Shown here: positions 45,754 to 55,208 of the stretch, one piece after another
Layout: every line of letters begins with the position of its first letter
How positions within the stretch are numbered: position 1 is the first letter of the stretch
Assembly (NCBI RefSeq): GCF_030010215.1
Contig: NZ_JASCRR010000007.1
Coordinates: 62,001-126,000 of the forward strand
DNA length: 64,000 nt
DNA from: Tianweitania sp. UT-5YL-CI-8
Lineage (GTDB): Bacteria > Pseudomonadota > Alphaproteobacteria > Rhizobiales > Rhizobiaceae
Reading direction: 5' to 3'
Notes under the pieces: model-generated
Seen by the model: only the letters and a program-made list of their open reading frames with translations
The model's database searches: none
Told to the model about the DNA's origin: nothing
Translations under genes and position numbers: made by a program

Positions 45754-46965
45754 ATGACGCGCCCCCGGATCGTCATAACCGGCGTCGGTGCCCTATCGTC
45801 GCTTGGTACCGACGTACCCTCCATATGGAACGCGATGCGCAACGGCGTGTGCGGCATCGGTGAGATCACCACCGTTCCGCTGCACGAACTCAAGGTGCGG
45901 GTCGGCGCCGAGATAAAGGCCGTGCCGGATGCTGGTCTCGATCGCAAGCGGCTGGTGACAATGGACCGCTTCAGCGTGTTCGCCGTGCTCGCCGCGCAAG
46001 AAGCCCTTGCGCAGTCCGGCGTACTGGTCACGGAAGCCAACAGCCACCGCTTCGGCGCGGTCGTCGGAGCCGGCATCTGCGGCTGGGAGTCGATCGAGGA
46101 AAACTACCGCGCGATCCTTTTGGACGGACGCAGCCGCGCCGGCATCTTCTCGATTCCCCGCGCCATGACAGGCGCTCCAGCCGGCCAGATCAGCATGCAG
46201 TTCGGCCTGCGCGGACCGGTCTTCGGCGTCACCTCGGCCTGTTCTTCGGCCAATCACGCTTTTGCCTCAGCCGTCGACCAGTTGCTGCTCGGCCGCGCCG
46301 ACGTGATGGTGGCCGGCGGAACCGAAGCTCCGCTATTGTGGGGCATTCTGAAAGGCTGGGAAGCCCTCCGCGTCCTGGCGCCAGAGACCTGCCGGCCGTT
46401 TTCGGCCGACCGCCAAGGCCTCGTGCTCGGCGAAGGAGCCGGCATGGTGGTTCTCGAAACACTCGATCACGCCCAGGCGCGCGGCGCGACTGTTCTCGCC
46501 GAACTCGCCGGCGTCGGTCTGTCGGGCGATGCCCTCGATATCGTGGCTCCTTCCGTTGAAGGTCCGGCTGCCGCGATGCGCGCCTGCCTTGCTGATGCCG
46601 GGCTTGCCCCGGAAGAGGTCGACTACATCAACGCGCATGGCACCGGCACCAAGGCCAACGACCAGATCGAAACGCAGGCCATCCGCCGCGTCTTCGGCAA
46701 GCATGCCGACAGCCTTTCGGTGTCGTCGACAAAATCGATGCACGCCCATTGCCTCGGCGCATCGGCGGCGATCGAACTGGTCGCCTGCGTCATGGCGCTG
46801 CGTGACGGCATCGTGCCGCCGACGGTGAACTATCGCGAACCCGATGCGGATTGCGATCTCGACATTACGCCGAATGTCGCCCGCGCCCGGCCATTGCGCG
46901 CTGCGATCAGCAACAGCTTTGCCTTTGGCGGCACCAACGCCGTCGTCGCGCTCAAGGCCGTCTGA
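45754..46965 (+). CDS. NodE-like beta-ketoacyl-ACP synthase
   Basis: A 403-residue KAS II-type condensing enzyme. The triad is C163 ([12 protein letters not shown]), H295 (NAHGTGT) and H332 ([10 protein letters not shown]). Blocks such as [35 protein letters not shown] and [12 protein letters not shown] correspond closely to NodE as I recall it. The pair with the NodF-like ACP suggests elongation of a dedicated fatty acyl chain. No nodABC genes or nod box accompany them, so a role in Nod factor synthesis is not implied. ATG at 45754, one base past the ACP stop. Confidence 0.85.
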   Translation: MTRPRIVITGVGALSSLGTDVPSIWNAMRNGVCGIGEITTVPLHELKVRVGAEIKAVPDAGLDRKRLVTMDRFSVFAVLAAQEALAQSGVLVTEANSHRFGAVVGAGICGWESIEENYRAILLDGRSRAGIFSIPRAMTGAPAGQISMQFGLRGPVFGVTSACSSANHAFASAVDQLLLGRADVMVAGGTEAPLLWGILKGWEALRVLAPETCRPFSADRQGLVLGEGAGMVVLETLDHAQARGATVLAELAGVGLSGDALDIVAPSVEGPAAAMRACLADAGLAPEEVDYINAHGTGTKANDQIETQAIRRVFGKHADSLSVSSTKSMHAHCLGASAAIELVACVMALRDGIVPPTVNYREPDADCDLDITPNVARARPLRAAISNSFAFGGTNAVVALKAV

Positions 46966-47025
46966 CCGGCTGTCGAACTTTAAGACCCATCCGCCGATGG
47001 GCGGAACAGTCCTCAAGGAGCACAC

Positions 47026-47730
47026 ATGTCCGATCTGTCAGCCTTTCCTATCACCAAGCACTGGCCCGCGCAGCATCCAGATCGCATCCAGCTCTATTCC
47101 TTCCCGACGCCAAATGGCGTGAAGGTCTCGATAGCGCTGGAAGAGACCGGCCTGCCCTACGAAGCGCACCGGGTCGACATCATGAAGAATGAGACTTGGA
47201 CACCGGACTTCCTGTCGCTGAACCCGAACGGCAAGATTCCATCGATCATCGACCCGAACGGTCCCGGCGGCGCACCCTTGGCCTTGTTCGAATCCGGCGC
47301 GATCCTGACCTACATCGCCGAAAAATCCGGCATGCTCATGCCGAAGGATCCCGCGCGCCGCTACGAGACGCTGCAATGGGTGTTCTTCCAGATGGGGGGC
47401 ATCGGCCCGATGTTCGGCCAGTTCGGCTTCTTCTACAAGTTCGGCGGCAAGGCCATCGAAGACAAGCGCCCGCTGGAACGCTATCGCGACGAGAGCAAGC
47501 GCCTGCTGGGCGTCATCGAGGGCCGGCTGCAAGGGCGCAAATGGATCATGGGCGATGACTACACCATCGCCGATATCGCGATCTTTCCATGGGTACGCGG
47601 CCTACGCGACGTCTACGAGGCGACGGAGATTCTGGAGCTGAAGACGTTTACCCGGACCTTCGAGTGGGTCGATCGCGCCATGGCGCGCCCGGCCACGCAG
47701 AAGGGCCTCAACATACCGCCGCGCTCCTGA
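47026..47730 (+). CDS. Glutathione S-transferase, nu-class-like (YfcG/YghU type)
   Basis: A 234-residue GST. The thioredoxin-like N-domain (about 18-105) has the TPNGVKVSIALEE entry with Thr-Pro-Asn at the active site, NPNGKIPSI (cis-Pro) and ESGAILTYIAEKS. The C-terminal helical domain (about 110-230) has the GDDYTIADIAIFPW capping motif. This group acts on disulfides such as glutathione-linked substrates in the cytoplasm. It follows the NodE-like gene by 60 bases and could be part of the same transcript. Confidence 0.88.
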   Translation: MSDLSAFPITKHWPAQHPDRIQLYSFPTPNGVKVSIALEETGLPYEAHRVDIMKNETWTPDFLSLNPNGKIPSIIDPNGPGGAPLALFESGAILTYIAEKSGMLMPKDPARRYETLQWVFFQMGGIGPMFGQFGFFYKFGGKAIEDKRPLERYRDESKRLLGVIEGRLQGRKWIMGDDYTIADIAIFPWVRGLRDVYEATEILELKTFTRTFEWVDRAMARPATQKGLNIPPRS

Positions 47731-47755
47731 CGCGAGAAGCCGCGGCTGACAGCCG

Positions 47756-48376
47756 TCAGTCGCGGACCTCAAGCACCAATCCGGCCTGGGCGCGGGCATT
47801 CAGCACCCGGTCGACATTGGGCATGTCGTTGCCTGCGATCCAGGCGCGGGCATCGGCTTCGCTGCGGCCGTGGCCGAGCCAGCGCTGCATCAGCCGTTCC
47901 TCCAGAACCGCGCGCGGGACATCGACGAAGATGCTGAAATCGAACAATGCAGCCAGCCTGCGCCAGGGATCTTCGTCGAGCAGCAGGTAATTGCCTTCGA
48001 CCAGGATGAATTTGGCATCGGAGGCGACGATGTCAGCCGCGGCCCGCGACAGCTCCATGCTGCGGTCGAAGACCGGTATTGCAATATCCGGTTCACCGGC
48101 ACGAATCCGCTTCACCAGGGTTTCAAAACCGGCGAAATCAAAGGTCTCGGGGGCGCCCTTGCGGGACCTCAAGCCGCGACGGTCCAGTATCGCATCGTCA
48201 TAGTGGAAACCGTCCATCGGAACCACGACGGACGAGCCTTGCGGCAGAACGTCGTGAAGGGCAGCCGACAGCGTCGATTTTCCGGCGCCAGGCGGCCCGG
48301 CAATCGCCACCACGTAGCGATCCTTGTGCGCGGCCTGTTTGAAAAGCTTGGCTGCGATGCTGGCAATTTCCGACAT
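47756..48376 (-). CDS. P-loop nucleoside/nucleotide kinase family protein (FrcK-like)
   Basis: A 206-residue kinase of the uridine-kinase/phosphoribulokinase/PanK-like group. The Walker A is AGPPGAGKST and the acceptor region is VPMDGFHYDD; LVEGNYLLLDEDPW is the Walker B-like strand. In rhizobia similar genes lie in sugar operons and are named FrcK, a suspected fructose kinase, though activity is not certain. The ATG at 48376 follows GGAGGACCGTGAC. Divergent from the carboxypeptidase gene. Confidence 0.8.
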   Translation of the reverse strand: MSEIASIAAKLFKQAAHKDRYVVAIAGPPGAGKSTLSAALHDVLPQGSSVVVPMDGFHYDDAILDRRGLRSRKGAPETFDFAGFETLVKRIRAGEPDIAIPVFDRSMELSRAAADIVASDAKFILVEGNYLLLDEDPWRRLAALFDFSIFVDVPRAVLEERLMQRWLGHGRSEADARAWIAGNDMPNVDRVLNARAQAGLVLEVRD

Positions 48377-48565
48377 GTCACGGTCCTCCATGCCCATAGT
48401 GCCGCGCCAGCGCGAGAAACTCAAATCCTCGTGAACGAAAGCTTTGCGAAAGGCATTTGTGTCAGATTCCCGAGGCTTGCGTCGCTTCGTCCCTCCACGG
48501 ATCGAGTGGACGCGTCCGCACGCGTATATTAAAGCAGCACCGGAATCGGGATTTCTGACCATATC

Positions 48566-49501
48566 ATGACCGCTCTGGCGTTTTCATCGACACGTTCCTG
48601 GCGTGCCCTGCCCTCTTCGTTCGGGCGCATCGCGGCTGCCCTGCTGGTGGTTGTTTCGCTTGCCGGCTGTTCCACGAGCAACACGCTCGAGGTGAAGCCG
48701 ACGGCAAGCGTCGCGGCATCGTCCTTCGTCGACGGCAAATATGCGGCGCTGGTCATCGATGCGGCGAACGGCAAGGTGCTCTACGCCGTCAATGAGCGCT
48801 CGCCGCGCTATCCCGCATCGCTGACCAAGATGATGACGCTCTACATCCTGTTCGAGGCCTTACAGTCCGGGCAGGTCAACATGGCAACGCAAATTCCGGT
48901 CTCCGCTTCGGCGGCCTCGCAACCCCCGAGCAAGATCGGTCTGAGGCCGGGCGAAACCATCGACGTCGACACGGCGATCCGCGCGCTTGCGGTGAAATCC
49001 GGCAATGACGTCGCGGCCGCTGTGGGCGAATATTTTGGCGGCGGCACGGAACAAGGCGCCGCAGCCCTGATGACGGCAAAGGCGCGCTCGCTCGGCATGA
49101 ATGCGACGACGTTCCGCAACGCCTCCGGCCTGCCCGATCCCTTGCAGACCACCACCGCCCGCGACATGGCGGTTCTGGGCCTGGCGTTGCAAAAGCGCTT
49201 CCCGCAGCACTTCCACTACTTCTCCGACACCCAGTTTGCCTTCAAGGGCAAGGTCATTCGTGGCCACAACGACATGCTCGGCCGCGTTCAGGGCGTGGAC
49301 GGCATCAAGACCGGTTATATCCGCGCCTCGGGCTTCAACATCGTCACCTCGGTCAATCGCGGCGGACGGCGGCTTATCGTCGTTGTGATGGGCGGCGATA
49401 CCGCTCGCAAACGCAATGCCCATGTCGAGGAACTGATCGAGCGCTATCTGCCGAGTTCACCCTTCGCCCAGCCTTCGGCTGTACTGTCGACGGGGCTTTG
49501 A
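48566..49501 (+). CDS. D-alanyl-D-alanine carboxypeptidase (S11), lipoprotein-like
   Basis: A 311-residue DacC/DacF-type low-molecular-weight PBP that removes the terminal D-Ala from peptidoglycan stems. The S11 motifs are S85-L-T-K88, S145-G-N147 and K248-T-G250. The N-terminus has a membrane segment ending in LAGC (C35), a lipobox, so it may be tethered as a lipoprotein. The usual C-terminal anchor domain is short or absent. Convergent with olsB, 5 bases apart. Confidence 0.9.
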   Translation: MTALAFSSTRSWRALPSSFGRIAAALLVVVSLAGCSTSNTLEVKPTASVAASSFVDGKYAALVIDAANGKVLYAVNERSPRYPASLTKMMTLYILFEALQSGQVNMATQIPVSASAASQPPSKIGLRPGETIDVDTAIRALAVKSGNDVAAAVGEYFGGGTEQGAAALMTAKARSLGMNATTFRNASGLPDPLQTTTARDMAVLGLALQKRFPQHFHYFSDTQFAFKGKVIRGHNDMLGRVQGVDGIKTGYIRASGFNIVTSVNRGGRRLIVVVMGGDTARKRNAHVEELIERYLPSSPFAQPSAVLSTGL

Positions 49502-49506
49502 CAAGC

Positions 49507-50379
49507 TCAACCGGCGGGGCGGCTCACCTCGCCGGTGTAGTAGTTGATGTAGCGTGCGCCGATGGCGCCAACCGGCATGACGATGAAAACGTCGACCGTG
49601 CCGAAATCGTCGTCGATGACGCAGCCATCGCCGATCCGCGCACCGACGCGCAGATACCCTTTGATCAGCGGCGGCAGGCTGAGCAGGGCCGATTTGGCGC
49701 CGATAGCCTCCAGGGGCATCAGATCCATCCTGTGGTAGCGCTGCGCCACGGCACTGACGCTCCACTCGGCATTGGCCCGGCAATGATGCCAGAGATAGGA
49801 CAGCGCCTCCGCGTGAGCCTGAGGCTGCACGCCATGGAACGACGCGCAGCCGACCATGGCGTCGACCTGGTTCTGCGTCACATAGGCCCAGATGCCCTGC
49901 CACAGCGCCTCGATGGTGCGCTTGGAACGATAGGCCGGCAGCACGCAGGAGCGGCCGAGCTCGAGAAAGCGCTTGGTCGGATGCCGCGCGATCAGCGCAT
50001 CGAGCGCGAATTCGTCCTGCGAATAGAAGCCTCCGGACTTCTGCGCCGCTTCCTGGCCCAGAAGCCGGTAGGTGCCAACGATCTGGCGATGACGCGGGCC
50101 GGGCATGGCTGTATCGAAGACTAGAAGATGGTCGCAGATGTCGTCGAAGCGGTCGGCATCGCGCCTGTCCGTCGAGGGCGCGGAATGGCGGCCCGCGCCG
50201 CATTCCTCGTAGAAAACCTTATAGCGCAACTCCTGGGCGGCAGCGACCTCGCCCGCATCGGCGGCAAGGCGGATTTCCAGCGTGCCGATTCGTCCAAGCG
50301 GCTGGGCGCGTAAAACATCCAGTGGAGATGCGAACGCCGCATTTGCACGGGTCGCAGTGTCGAGCAAGGCTGCGTGCAC
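49507..50379 (-). CDS. olsB: Ornithine-acyl-ACP N-acyltransferase-like (OlsB)
   Basis: A 290-residue GNAT-fold acyltransferase that attaches a 3-hydroxy fatty acid from ACP to ornithine, the first step of ornithine lipid synthesis. Landmarks are LRYKVFYEECGAG, DRFDDICDHLLVFD, VGTYRLL, FLELGRSCVLPAYR and the Trp-rich WQGIWAYVTQ. I use a GTG start at 50379 preceded by AAGGAGA; an ATG at 50475 gives an N-terminal extension unlike the family. OlsA (second acylation) is not in the window. Follows the sensor kinase on the minus strand. Confidence 0.85.
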   Translation of the reverse strand: MHAALLDTATRANAAFASPLDVLRAQPLGRIGTLEIRLAADAGEVAAAQELRYKVFYEECGAGRHSAPSTDRRDADRFDDICDHLLVFDTAMPGPRHRQIVGTYRLLGQEAAQKSGGFYSQDEFALDALIARHPTKRFLELGRSCVLPAYRSKRTIEALWQGIWAYVTQNQVDAMVGCASFHGVQPQAHAEALSYLWHHCRANAEWSVSAVAQRYHRMDLMPLEAIGAKSALLSLPPLIKGYLRVGARIGDGCVIDDDFGTVDVFIVMPVGAIGARYINYYTGEVSRPAG

Positions 50380-50483
50380 AGGCGATTCTCCTTCGAGCCA
50401 TCCCTCATGGCGCGGGATACGAAATGGGTGCAACAGACGTGTGACACTATGACCGCAGCATGGCAACCCGGTCAAGTCCGGCC

Positions 50484-52751
50484 TCAGCGGCGGGCCTGCT
50501 GCTCAACGGCATCGGCAAGCGTCGCCGGGTCGAGCGGCTTGGTTACGAAGCCGCTGGCGCCATGCGCGATGACGCTGTGTCGGGTTTTTTCCTGGCTGTC
50601 GGCGGAGAGAACGAGGATCGGCATGGGCTCCAGTCCTTCCTCTTCTTCATAGCGTCGAATGACGGTGATCGCATCGAGGCCATCCATGATCGGCATGTGC
50701 AGGTCCATCAGCACCACATCGTAGTGATGACCGTCGGGGCTGCATATGGCGTCGACGGCGGCCTGGCCGTTGCCGACGACATCCACGCTGTGCCCGGCCT
50801 TGACCAGAGTGGCGCGGGCCAGCATCGCGTTGATCTCGTTGTCCTCGGCCACCAGAATGCTCAGCGCGCTGCCTTCGCGCCGCTGGCGGATTTCGGGCAG
50901 CCGGCTCTGCCGTACGGCATTGGCGGCAACGAACTGCTCGGTCTGGCGCATCAGAACGATGCGCAGCAATGTTTCGCCGCGAACCGGGCGGGGGAGAAAG
51001 TTGCCATAGCCATTGGCTCGGTATTCGTTGAGCAAGCCACGGTCGGTCGGCGTGATCAAGGTGATCGCATCGCCGGTGAAACCCGCCTCGCGCATTTTTT
51101 TCAGCACCGCGCCGTCGGCGCCTTCGATGACGGTGTCGACAAGAACCACATCGGCATCCCGGGCCATGAGCAATGCCTGGGCTGTGGTGGGCGCCATTCT
51201 CACCTCGGCGGCATGGGCGCGCAGCGTCCGCGCCATGGCTTCGGCTTCGACGGTGTTGGCCGACACGATCACCGCGCGCCGTCCTGAGAGAATCTCACCG
51301 CGCATCAGCGGGCTGCCGCCCGGATGCAGCGCGGGAATCTCGAAGGCGAATTCGGAGCCCTTTCCCAGAGTGCTGGTGACGCCGACGGTGCCGCCCAGCG
51401 ACGCAATGATGCGCTTGGAGATGGCAAGGCCAAGGCCCGCGCCGCCGTGCAAGCGGGTGGATGTGCCGTCCGCCTGCTCGAATTCCTCAAAAATGCGCTC
51501 CATGTCCTGTTCGCGCAGGCCGGGACCAGTATCGGCGACCGCAAATCGTATGGTCTCCGCACCCGGCTTGCCGGCGCGCGTCACCGACACCAGCACACCA
51601 CCCGTTTCCGTGAACTTGATGGCGTTGCCGATCAGGTTGAGAAGCACCTGCCGGACGCGTCCGGGGTCGGCGGTGATGATTTGGGGGACGTCGGTCGAGA
51701 CATAGCAGCCAAGCCCGATATTTTTGCCGAAGGCGCGCGAGGCCAGCAGTTCGACGACGCTTTCGGCCAGTTCGCGCGACGACATCGGCTGCGGTTCGGG
51801 ATCGAAGCGGCCGGCTTCGATCTTGGAATAGTCGAGCAGATCCTCGATCAGTGCCAGAAGCGCGCTGGCGGATGTCGAGACCGCACCGACATAGGTACGC
51901 TGCTCGGGCGTCAGCGGCGTGTCAGCCAAAAGCGTCGCCATCCCCATGATGCCGTTCATGGGCGTGCGGACCTCATGGCTGACCATGGCGAGGAAGCGGG
52001 ACTTCGCCTGGTTGGCGAACTCGGCCTTCTCCCTTGCTCGAATCATCGCGGTTTCGGCGCGCTTGCGCGCGGTGATCTCGCGCGCAATGGCCCGATGCGA
52101 GGTGCGCCGGGTTTCACTATCGCGCACCGACAGCTCCATCCACGAAAACCAGCGCAATCCGTCAGAGGTGTGGATGGCCACATCGGTGGAACTCAGGCAT
52201 TCGCCGTTGGCGAAGGCGGCTTCCGGCACGAGGCCGACATCGACGCCGAAATCGGCGAGGGTTTTGCCTTTCATCTCCTCAGCATCAGCGCCGATGAGGT
52301 CGGCGATGATGCTGTTGGCGTAAAGAATCCTGCCCTGGCCGTCACGGTGGACATGGATATCGCCGAGCGCATCGATAAGTCCATGGAAGCGCTCCTCGCT
52401 CTCCTGCATTTCCCACATGCGGTCGGCAAGCGTGACGATTTCGAGCCGCGAGCGCATGGCGGCATCGCCGAGCTCGTCAGTGGCTCGGTCGCGCTCGCGC
52501 AAAGCGCGGCGGAGCAGGCCTATCCCGGCCAACCCCGCTGCGAGCAGGGCTGCTGTAATCAGGAAATTGGCACCGAGGAAGCTGGAGACACCGGCGAGAA
52601 TCACCAGCGCGGCAAGGCCGGCGAACAGCCAGTCATCGCCACGCTTCGGGAGTTCCGGAGCCGAAGGCGGCGGCACGAGACGCTGCCGTTTCTGAACGGC
52701 GGAGCCCCGCTGTTCTGTCCTGCGATTGTCGAGAGACGATCCCTGCACCAT
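50484..52751 (-). CDS. Hybrid sensor histidine kinase/response regulator
   Basis: A 755-residue inner-membrane hybrid kinase. Two helices (about 42-82) precede a PAS domain (about 120-230), a HisKA domain with H259 (SHEVRTPMNG), an HATPase domain with N376 and GLGLAISK, a receiver-like segment (about 490-605) and a true receiver (about 630-750) with D683 in LMDLHMP. The first receiver-like segment lacks the acidic pair and has Arg for the conserved Lys. ATG 52751 is used; a TATAAT hexamer lies at 52780-52775. No phosphotransfer partner is adjacent, so the target is unknown. Confidence 0.9.
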   Translation of the reverse strand: MVQGSSLDNRRTEQRGSAVQKRQRLVPPPSAPELPKRGDDWLFAGLAALVILAGVSSFLGANFLITAALLAAGLAGIGLLRRALRERDRATDELGDAAMRSRLEIVTLADRMWEMQESEERFHGLIDALGDIHVHRDGQGRILYANSIIADLIGADAEEMKGKTLADFGVDVGLVPEAAFANGECLSSTDVAIHTSDGLRWFSWMELSVRDSETRRTSHRAIAREITARKRAETAMIRAREKAEFANQAKSRFLAMVSHEVRTPMNGIMGMATLLADTPLTPEQRTYVGAVSTSASALLALIEDLLDYSKIEAGRFDPEPQPMSSRELAESVVELLASRAFGKNIGLGCYVSTDVPQIITADPGRVRQVLLNLIGNAIKFTETGGVLVSVTRAGKPGAETIRFAVADTGPGLREQDMERIFEEFEQADGTSTRLHGGAGLGLAISKRIIASLGGTVGVTSTLGKGSEFAFEIPALHPGGSPLMRGEILSGRRAVIVSANTVEAEAMARTLRAHAAEVRMAPTTAQALLMARDADVVLVDTVIEGADGAVLKKMREAGFTGDAITLITPTDRGLLNEYRANGYGNFLPRPVRGETLLRIVLMRQTEQFVAANAVRQSRLPEIRQRREGSALSILVAEDNEINAMLARATLVKAGHSVDVVGNGQAAVDAICSPDGHHYDVVLMDLHMPIMDGLDAITVIRRYEEEEGLEPMPILVLSADSQEKTRHSVIAHGASGFVTKPLDPATLADAVEQQARR

Positions 52752-52852
52752 GGCGCAGGGTATAGCCAACACAGATTATAGAAGCTTTTGGCGGATTGGT
52801 GGCATTTTAATCAAAGCCGCTTTCCGTCGAAACCGACTAATCGGGCGCCCTG

Positions 52853-53659
52853 TCAGCGTATGTAGCTCTTATAGACGAAGCCCTTTTGGCCGTTGAACTC
52901 GATTTCGCACCATGCCGTGCAGGCCCCCAAGGCGACCTTGGCATTGCGCGGCACGACGCCCAAGACCTTCGCGCCCTTCTGCGGCGACGCCCGCATATTG
53001 ACAGACGATTTGATCGTCGCCGATTTACCGTCGACAGCGCCCTGTTCGACGGGCTTGTTCTTGGCGGTATCAGCCTTCGCGGGCACCGCGGCCGGAGCCG
53101 CCTTTGTCTCGATCGCCGCGGTGGCGCCGGGATCGGTGGCTTGGGGCTGAATATCCGGCACGACGCGGTTGCGCAGGCTTTCGGTGGGCAGAAGCGATGC
53201 AGCCATCGTCGGAAGTGCGGCGGGATCGGCTTCTTGCCTGACGATGGATGGCGGCTGTATCGGCTTGTTTTTCGCCGGCTGTTTTTCCGACCAGCGCGGA
53301 TCGGCCTTGGTCAGCGGCTCGACAGCCTGGACGGTCAGGTCATCGGGCGACACCCGACCCTGGCGCTGAACCGGCTGGGCTTCAGGAACATAGGCGACTT
53401 CTTCAGCGATGCGGCCGGTCGAATCATTGGCCTCGGCAGCCGCGGCCGGATCGATCACCTGCGCGGACCATTGTCCGGACCGGGGAAGGATGAAAAGTGC
53501 GGAGACGGCGGTAACGGCTAGAACGACCGTCATCGCCACGGTCGCAAGTACTAAGCGGCGTGCCGGTGCATCGCAACGCCAATCGGCGGTGGTCTTGCGT
53601 GCCGTCAGAACCAGCCCCCGTGCATTCTTCGACACGGCCGGACCGAATGGTTTCTTCAC
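52853..53659 (-). CDS. SH3-domain envelope protein
   Basis: A 268-residue protein. A basic stretch (about 1-30) precedes one membrane helix (about 40-62, VLATVAMTVVLAVTAVSALF), then a long Pro/Ala/Gln-rich linker and a C-terminal bacterial SH3 domain (about 205-268; SVNMRASPQKGAKVLGVVP and WCEIEFNGQKGFVYKSYI). SH3 domains of this type bind peptidoglycan or proteins in the periplasm. I chose the GTG at 53659 with GGAGAGGGAA just upstream. It is a single gene between the sensor kinase and lspA. Confidence 0.8.
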   Translation of the reverse strand: MKKPFGPAVSKNARGLVLTARKTTADWRCDAPARRLVLATVAMTVVLAVTAVSALFILPRSGQWSAQVIDPAAAAEANDSTGRIAEEVAYVPEAQPVQRQGRVSPDDLTVQAVEPLTKADPRWSEKQPAKNKPIQPPSIVRQEADPAALPTMAASLLPTESLRNRVVPDIQPQATDPGATAAIETKAAPAAVPAKADTAKNKPVEQGAVDGKSATIKSSVNMRASPQKGAKVLGVVPRNAKVALGACTAWCEIEFNGQKGFVYKSYIR

Positions 53660-53859
53660 TTCCCTCTCCACGTAACGCCGGCAAGATGTGCCCCTGCCGA
53701 CGACTTCACATGGTTCGCGAAACTGCGACCATACATACGGGGGTTTGACCGACCCGCCGCAACGAACGCTCTTTTGAATCCTGATTGTGGCCATTGTCGG
53801 GACACAGGGCAACACGCAGAAAATTATCCGCCTTTTTTCACACTGGTAGAGGCTTCACG

Positions 53860-54351
53860 TCAATCTTTTTGCGCGCGGGCGGACTGCCGGCGCCAGCCGA
53901 GGAATTCTTCCAGCACGACGAGAGCGGCGCCAACGCTGATGAACGCATCCGCCAGATTGAACACGGCGAACGACCAGGCCGGCGTGTGGAACAAAATATA
54001 GTCGATGACATGGCCGTGGACGGTGCGGTCGATGACATTGCCGATGGCGCCGCCGACGATCAGCGCAAAGCCGATGCGCGCGACCGACTGTTCGGATGAG
54101 GTCTTGCTGGCGAGGTAGGAAATGAACCCCACCACCGCCAGGGACAGGACGACCAGGGTGGTATCGCCAAGCGAGGCAAACAACGAGAAGGCGATGCCGG
54201 TGTTGTAGGTGCGGAACAGCGCCAGGAAGGGCAGCAGTTCGACCGGTTCGTGCATGACCAGCCGGGTCTCCACCAGATATTTGATCCATTGGTCGAGCAG
54301 AACGGCGACCGCGACGATGGCTGCATAGATGAAAAAAGGCCTTGCCTTCAC
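53860..54351 (-). CDS. lspA: Lipoprotein signal peptidase (SPase II)
   Basis: A 163-residue membrane aspartyl protease that cuts prolipoprotein signal peptides. Four hydrophobic segments and both catalytic Asp motifs are intact: D108 in GNVIDR and D135 in FNLADAFI. The start overlaps the end of the RNA methyltransferase gene (ATGA). It is last in a coupled three-gene operon. It would process the LAGC-bearing carboxypeptidase encoded nearby. Confidence 0.96.
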   Translation of the reverse strand: MKARPFFIYAAIVAVAVLLDQWIKYLVETRLVMHEPVELLPFLALFRTYNTGIAFSLFASLGDTTLVVLSLAVVGFISYLASKTSSEQSVARIGFALIVGGAIGNVIDRTVHGHVIDYILFHTPAWSFAVFNLADAFISVGAALVVLEEFLGWRRQSARAQKD

Positions 54352-55208
54352 GCTCCGGCCTCCGGCGACAGCGACAGCGCTGCGCGTCTGATCTCAAACA
54401 GCATGACACCGGTGGCCACCGCCAGGTTCAGCGAATCGGCCCGTCCCGCCTGCGGTATGCGCAGGAGACGATCACAGCTTTCTGCGAGGATGTCGGGCAG
54501 CCCCTGCTGCTCATTGCCCATCACCAGAAGCACCGGCTTGTTGCCGAAATCGACCGAGCGATAATCGACGGCCCCCTTCAAGTGTGTGCCGGCGACGAGA
54601 CCGGGAAACCCCTTGCGCCAAGCCAGAAATGCCTCGACGGTGGCTTTCGCGACCGGCACGGCGAAGATCGAGCCCATGGTCGCGCGCACGGTTTCCAGCG
54701 AAAACGCATCCGTGGTTTCGCCGACGAGGATGATACCCTTGGCGCCGACGGCATCGACAGTGCGGATGACGGTGCCGAGATTGCCGGGGTCGCGAACCCG
54801 ATCGAGCGCCACCCAGACATCGCCCGCAGCCGGGCGGATGTCCTTCAACGCGACGTGACGCTGGGTGAAGACGCCGACCACCATCTGCGGATTGTCGCGG
54901 CGGGTGATGGCGGCAAGCACTTTTTCAGACACTTCCAGCACGTCGCCGCCGCTTGCCACCGTGCGCGCGGCGATCTTCTCGACTGCGGGATTGCCGAGCG
55001 CGGATTTGGCGAAGATCAGCGTCCTGATCGTCCAGCCCAGGTCGAGCGCGTCGATAACCAGTTTCAGGCCTTCGGCCATGAAAGCGTTCTGCTGGTCGCG
55101 GAATTTCTTCAGCGCCAGTGCCTTGATGTCCTTGACCAGCGGATTGGCAAGGCTGGTGACTTCCTTGACGCGGCCGGGGGCGCCTCTTTGCCTGTCGAAT
55201 TCGCTCAT
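54348..55208 (-). CDS. TrmH/SpoU family RNA methyltransferase
   Basis: A 286-residue SPOUT-fold 2'-O-ribose methyltransferase. The N-terminal substrate-binding domain (about 10-110) is followed by the catalytic knot with [17 protein letters not shown] (motif 1), VMGNEQQG (motif 2) and [14 protein letters not shown] (motif 3). It methylates rRNA or tRNA using SAM. It overlaps both neighbours by four bases and belongs to the same operon as the rlmI-like gene and lspA. The specific nucleotide target cannot be told. Confidence 0.9.
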   Translation of the reverse strand: MSEFDRQRGAPGRVKEVTSLANPLVKDIKALALKKFRDQQNAFMAEGLKLVIDALDLGWTIRTLIFAKSALGNPAVEKIAARTVASGGDVLEVSEKVLAAITRRDNPQMVVGVFTQRHVALKDIRPAAGDVWVALDRVRDPGNLGTVIRTVDAVGAKGIILVGETTDAFSLETVRATMGSIFAVPVAKATVEAFLAWRKGFPGLVAGTHLKGAVDYRSVDFGNKPVLLVMGNEQQGLPDILAESCDRLLRIPQAGRADSLNLAVATGVMLFEIRRAALSLSPEAGA

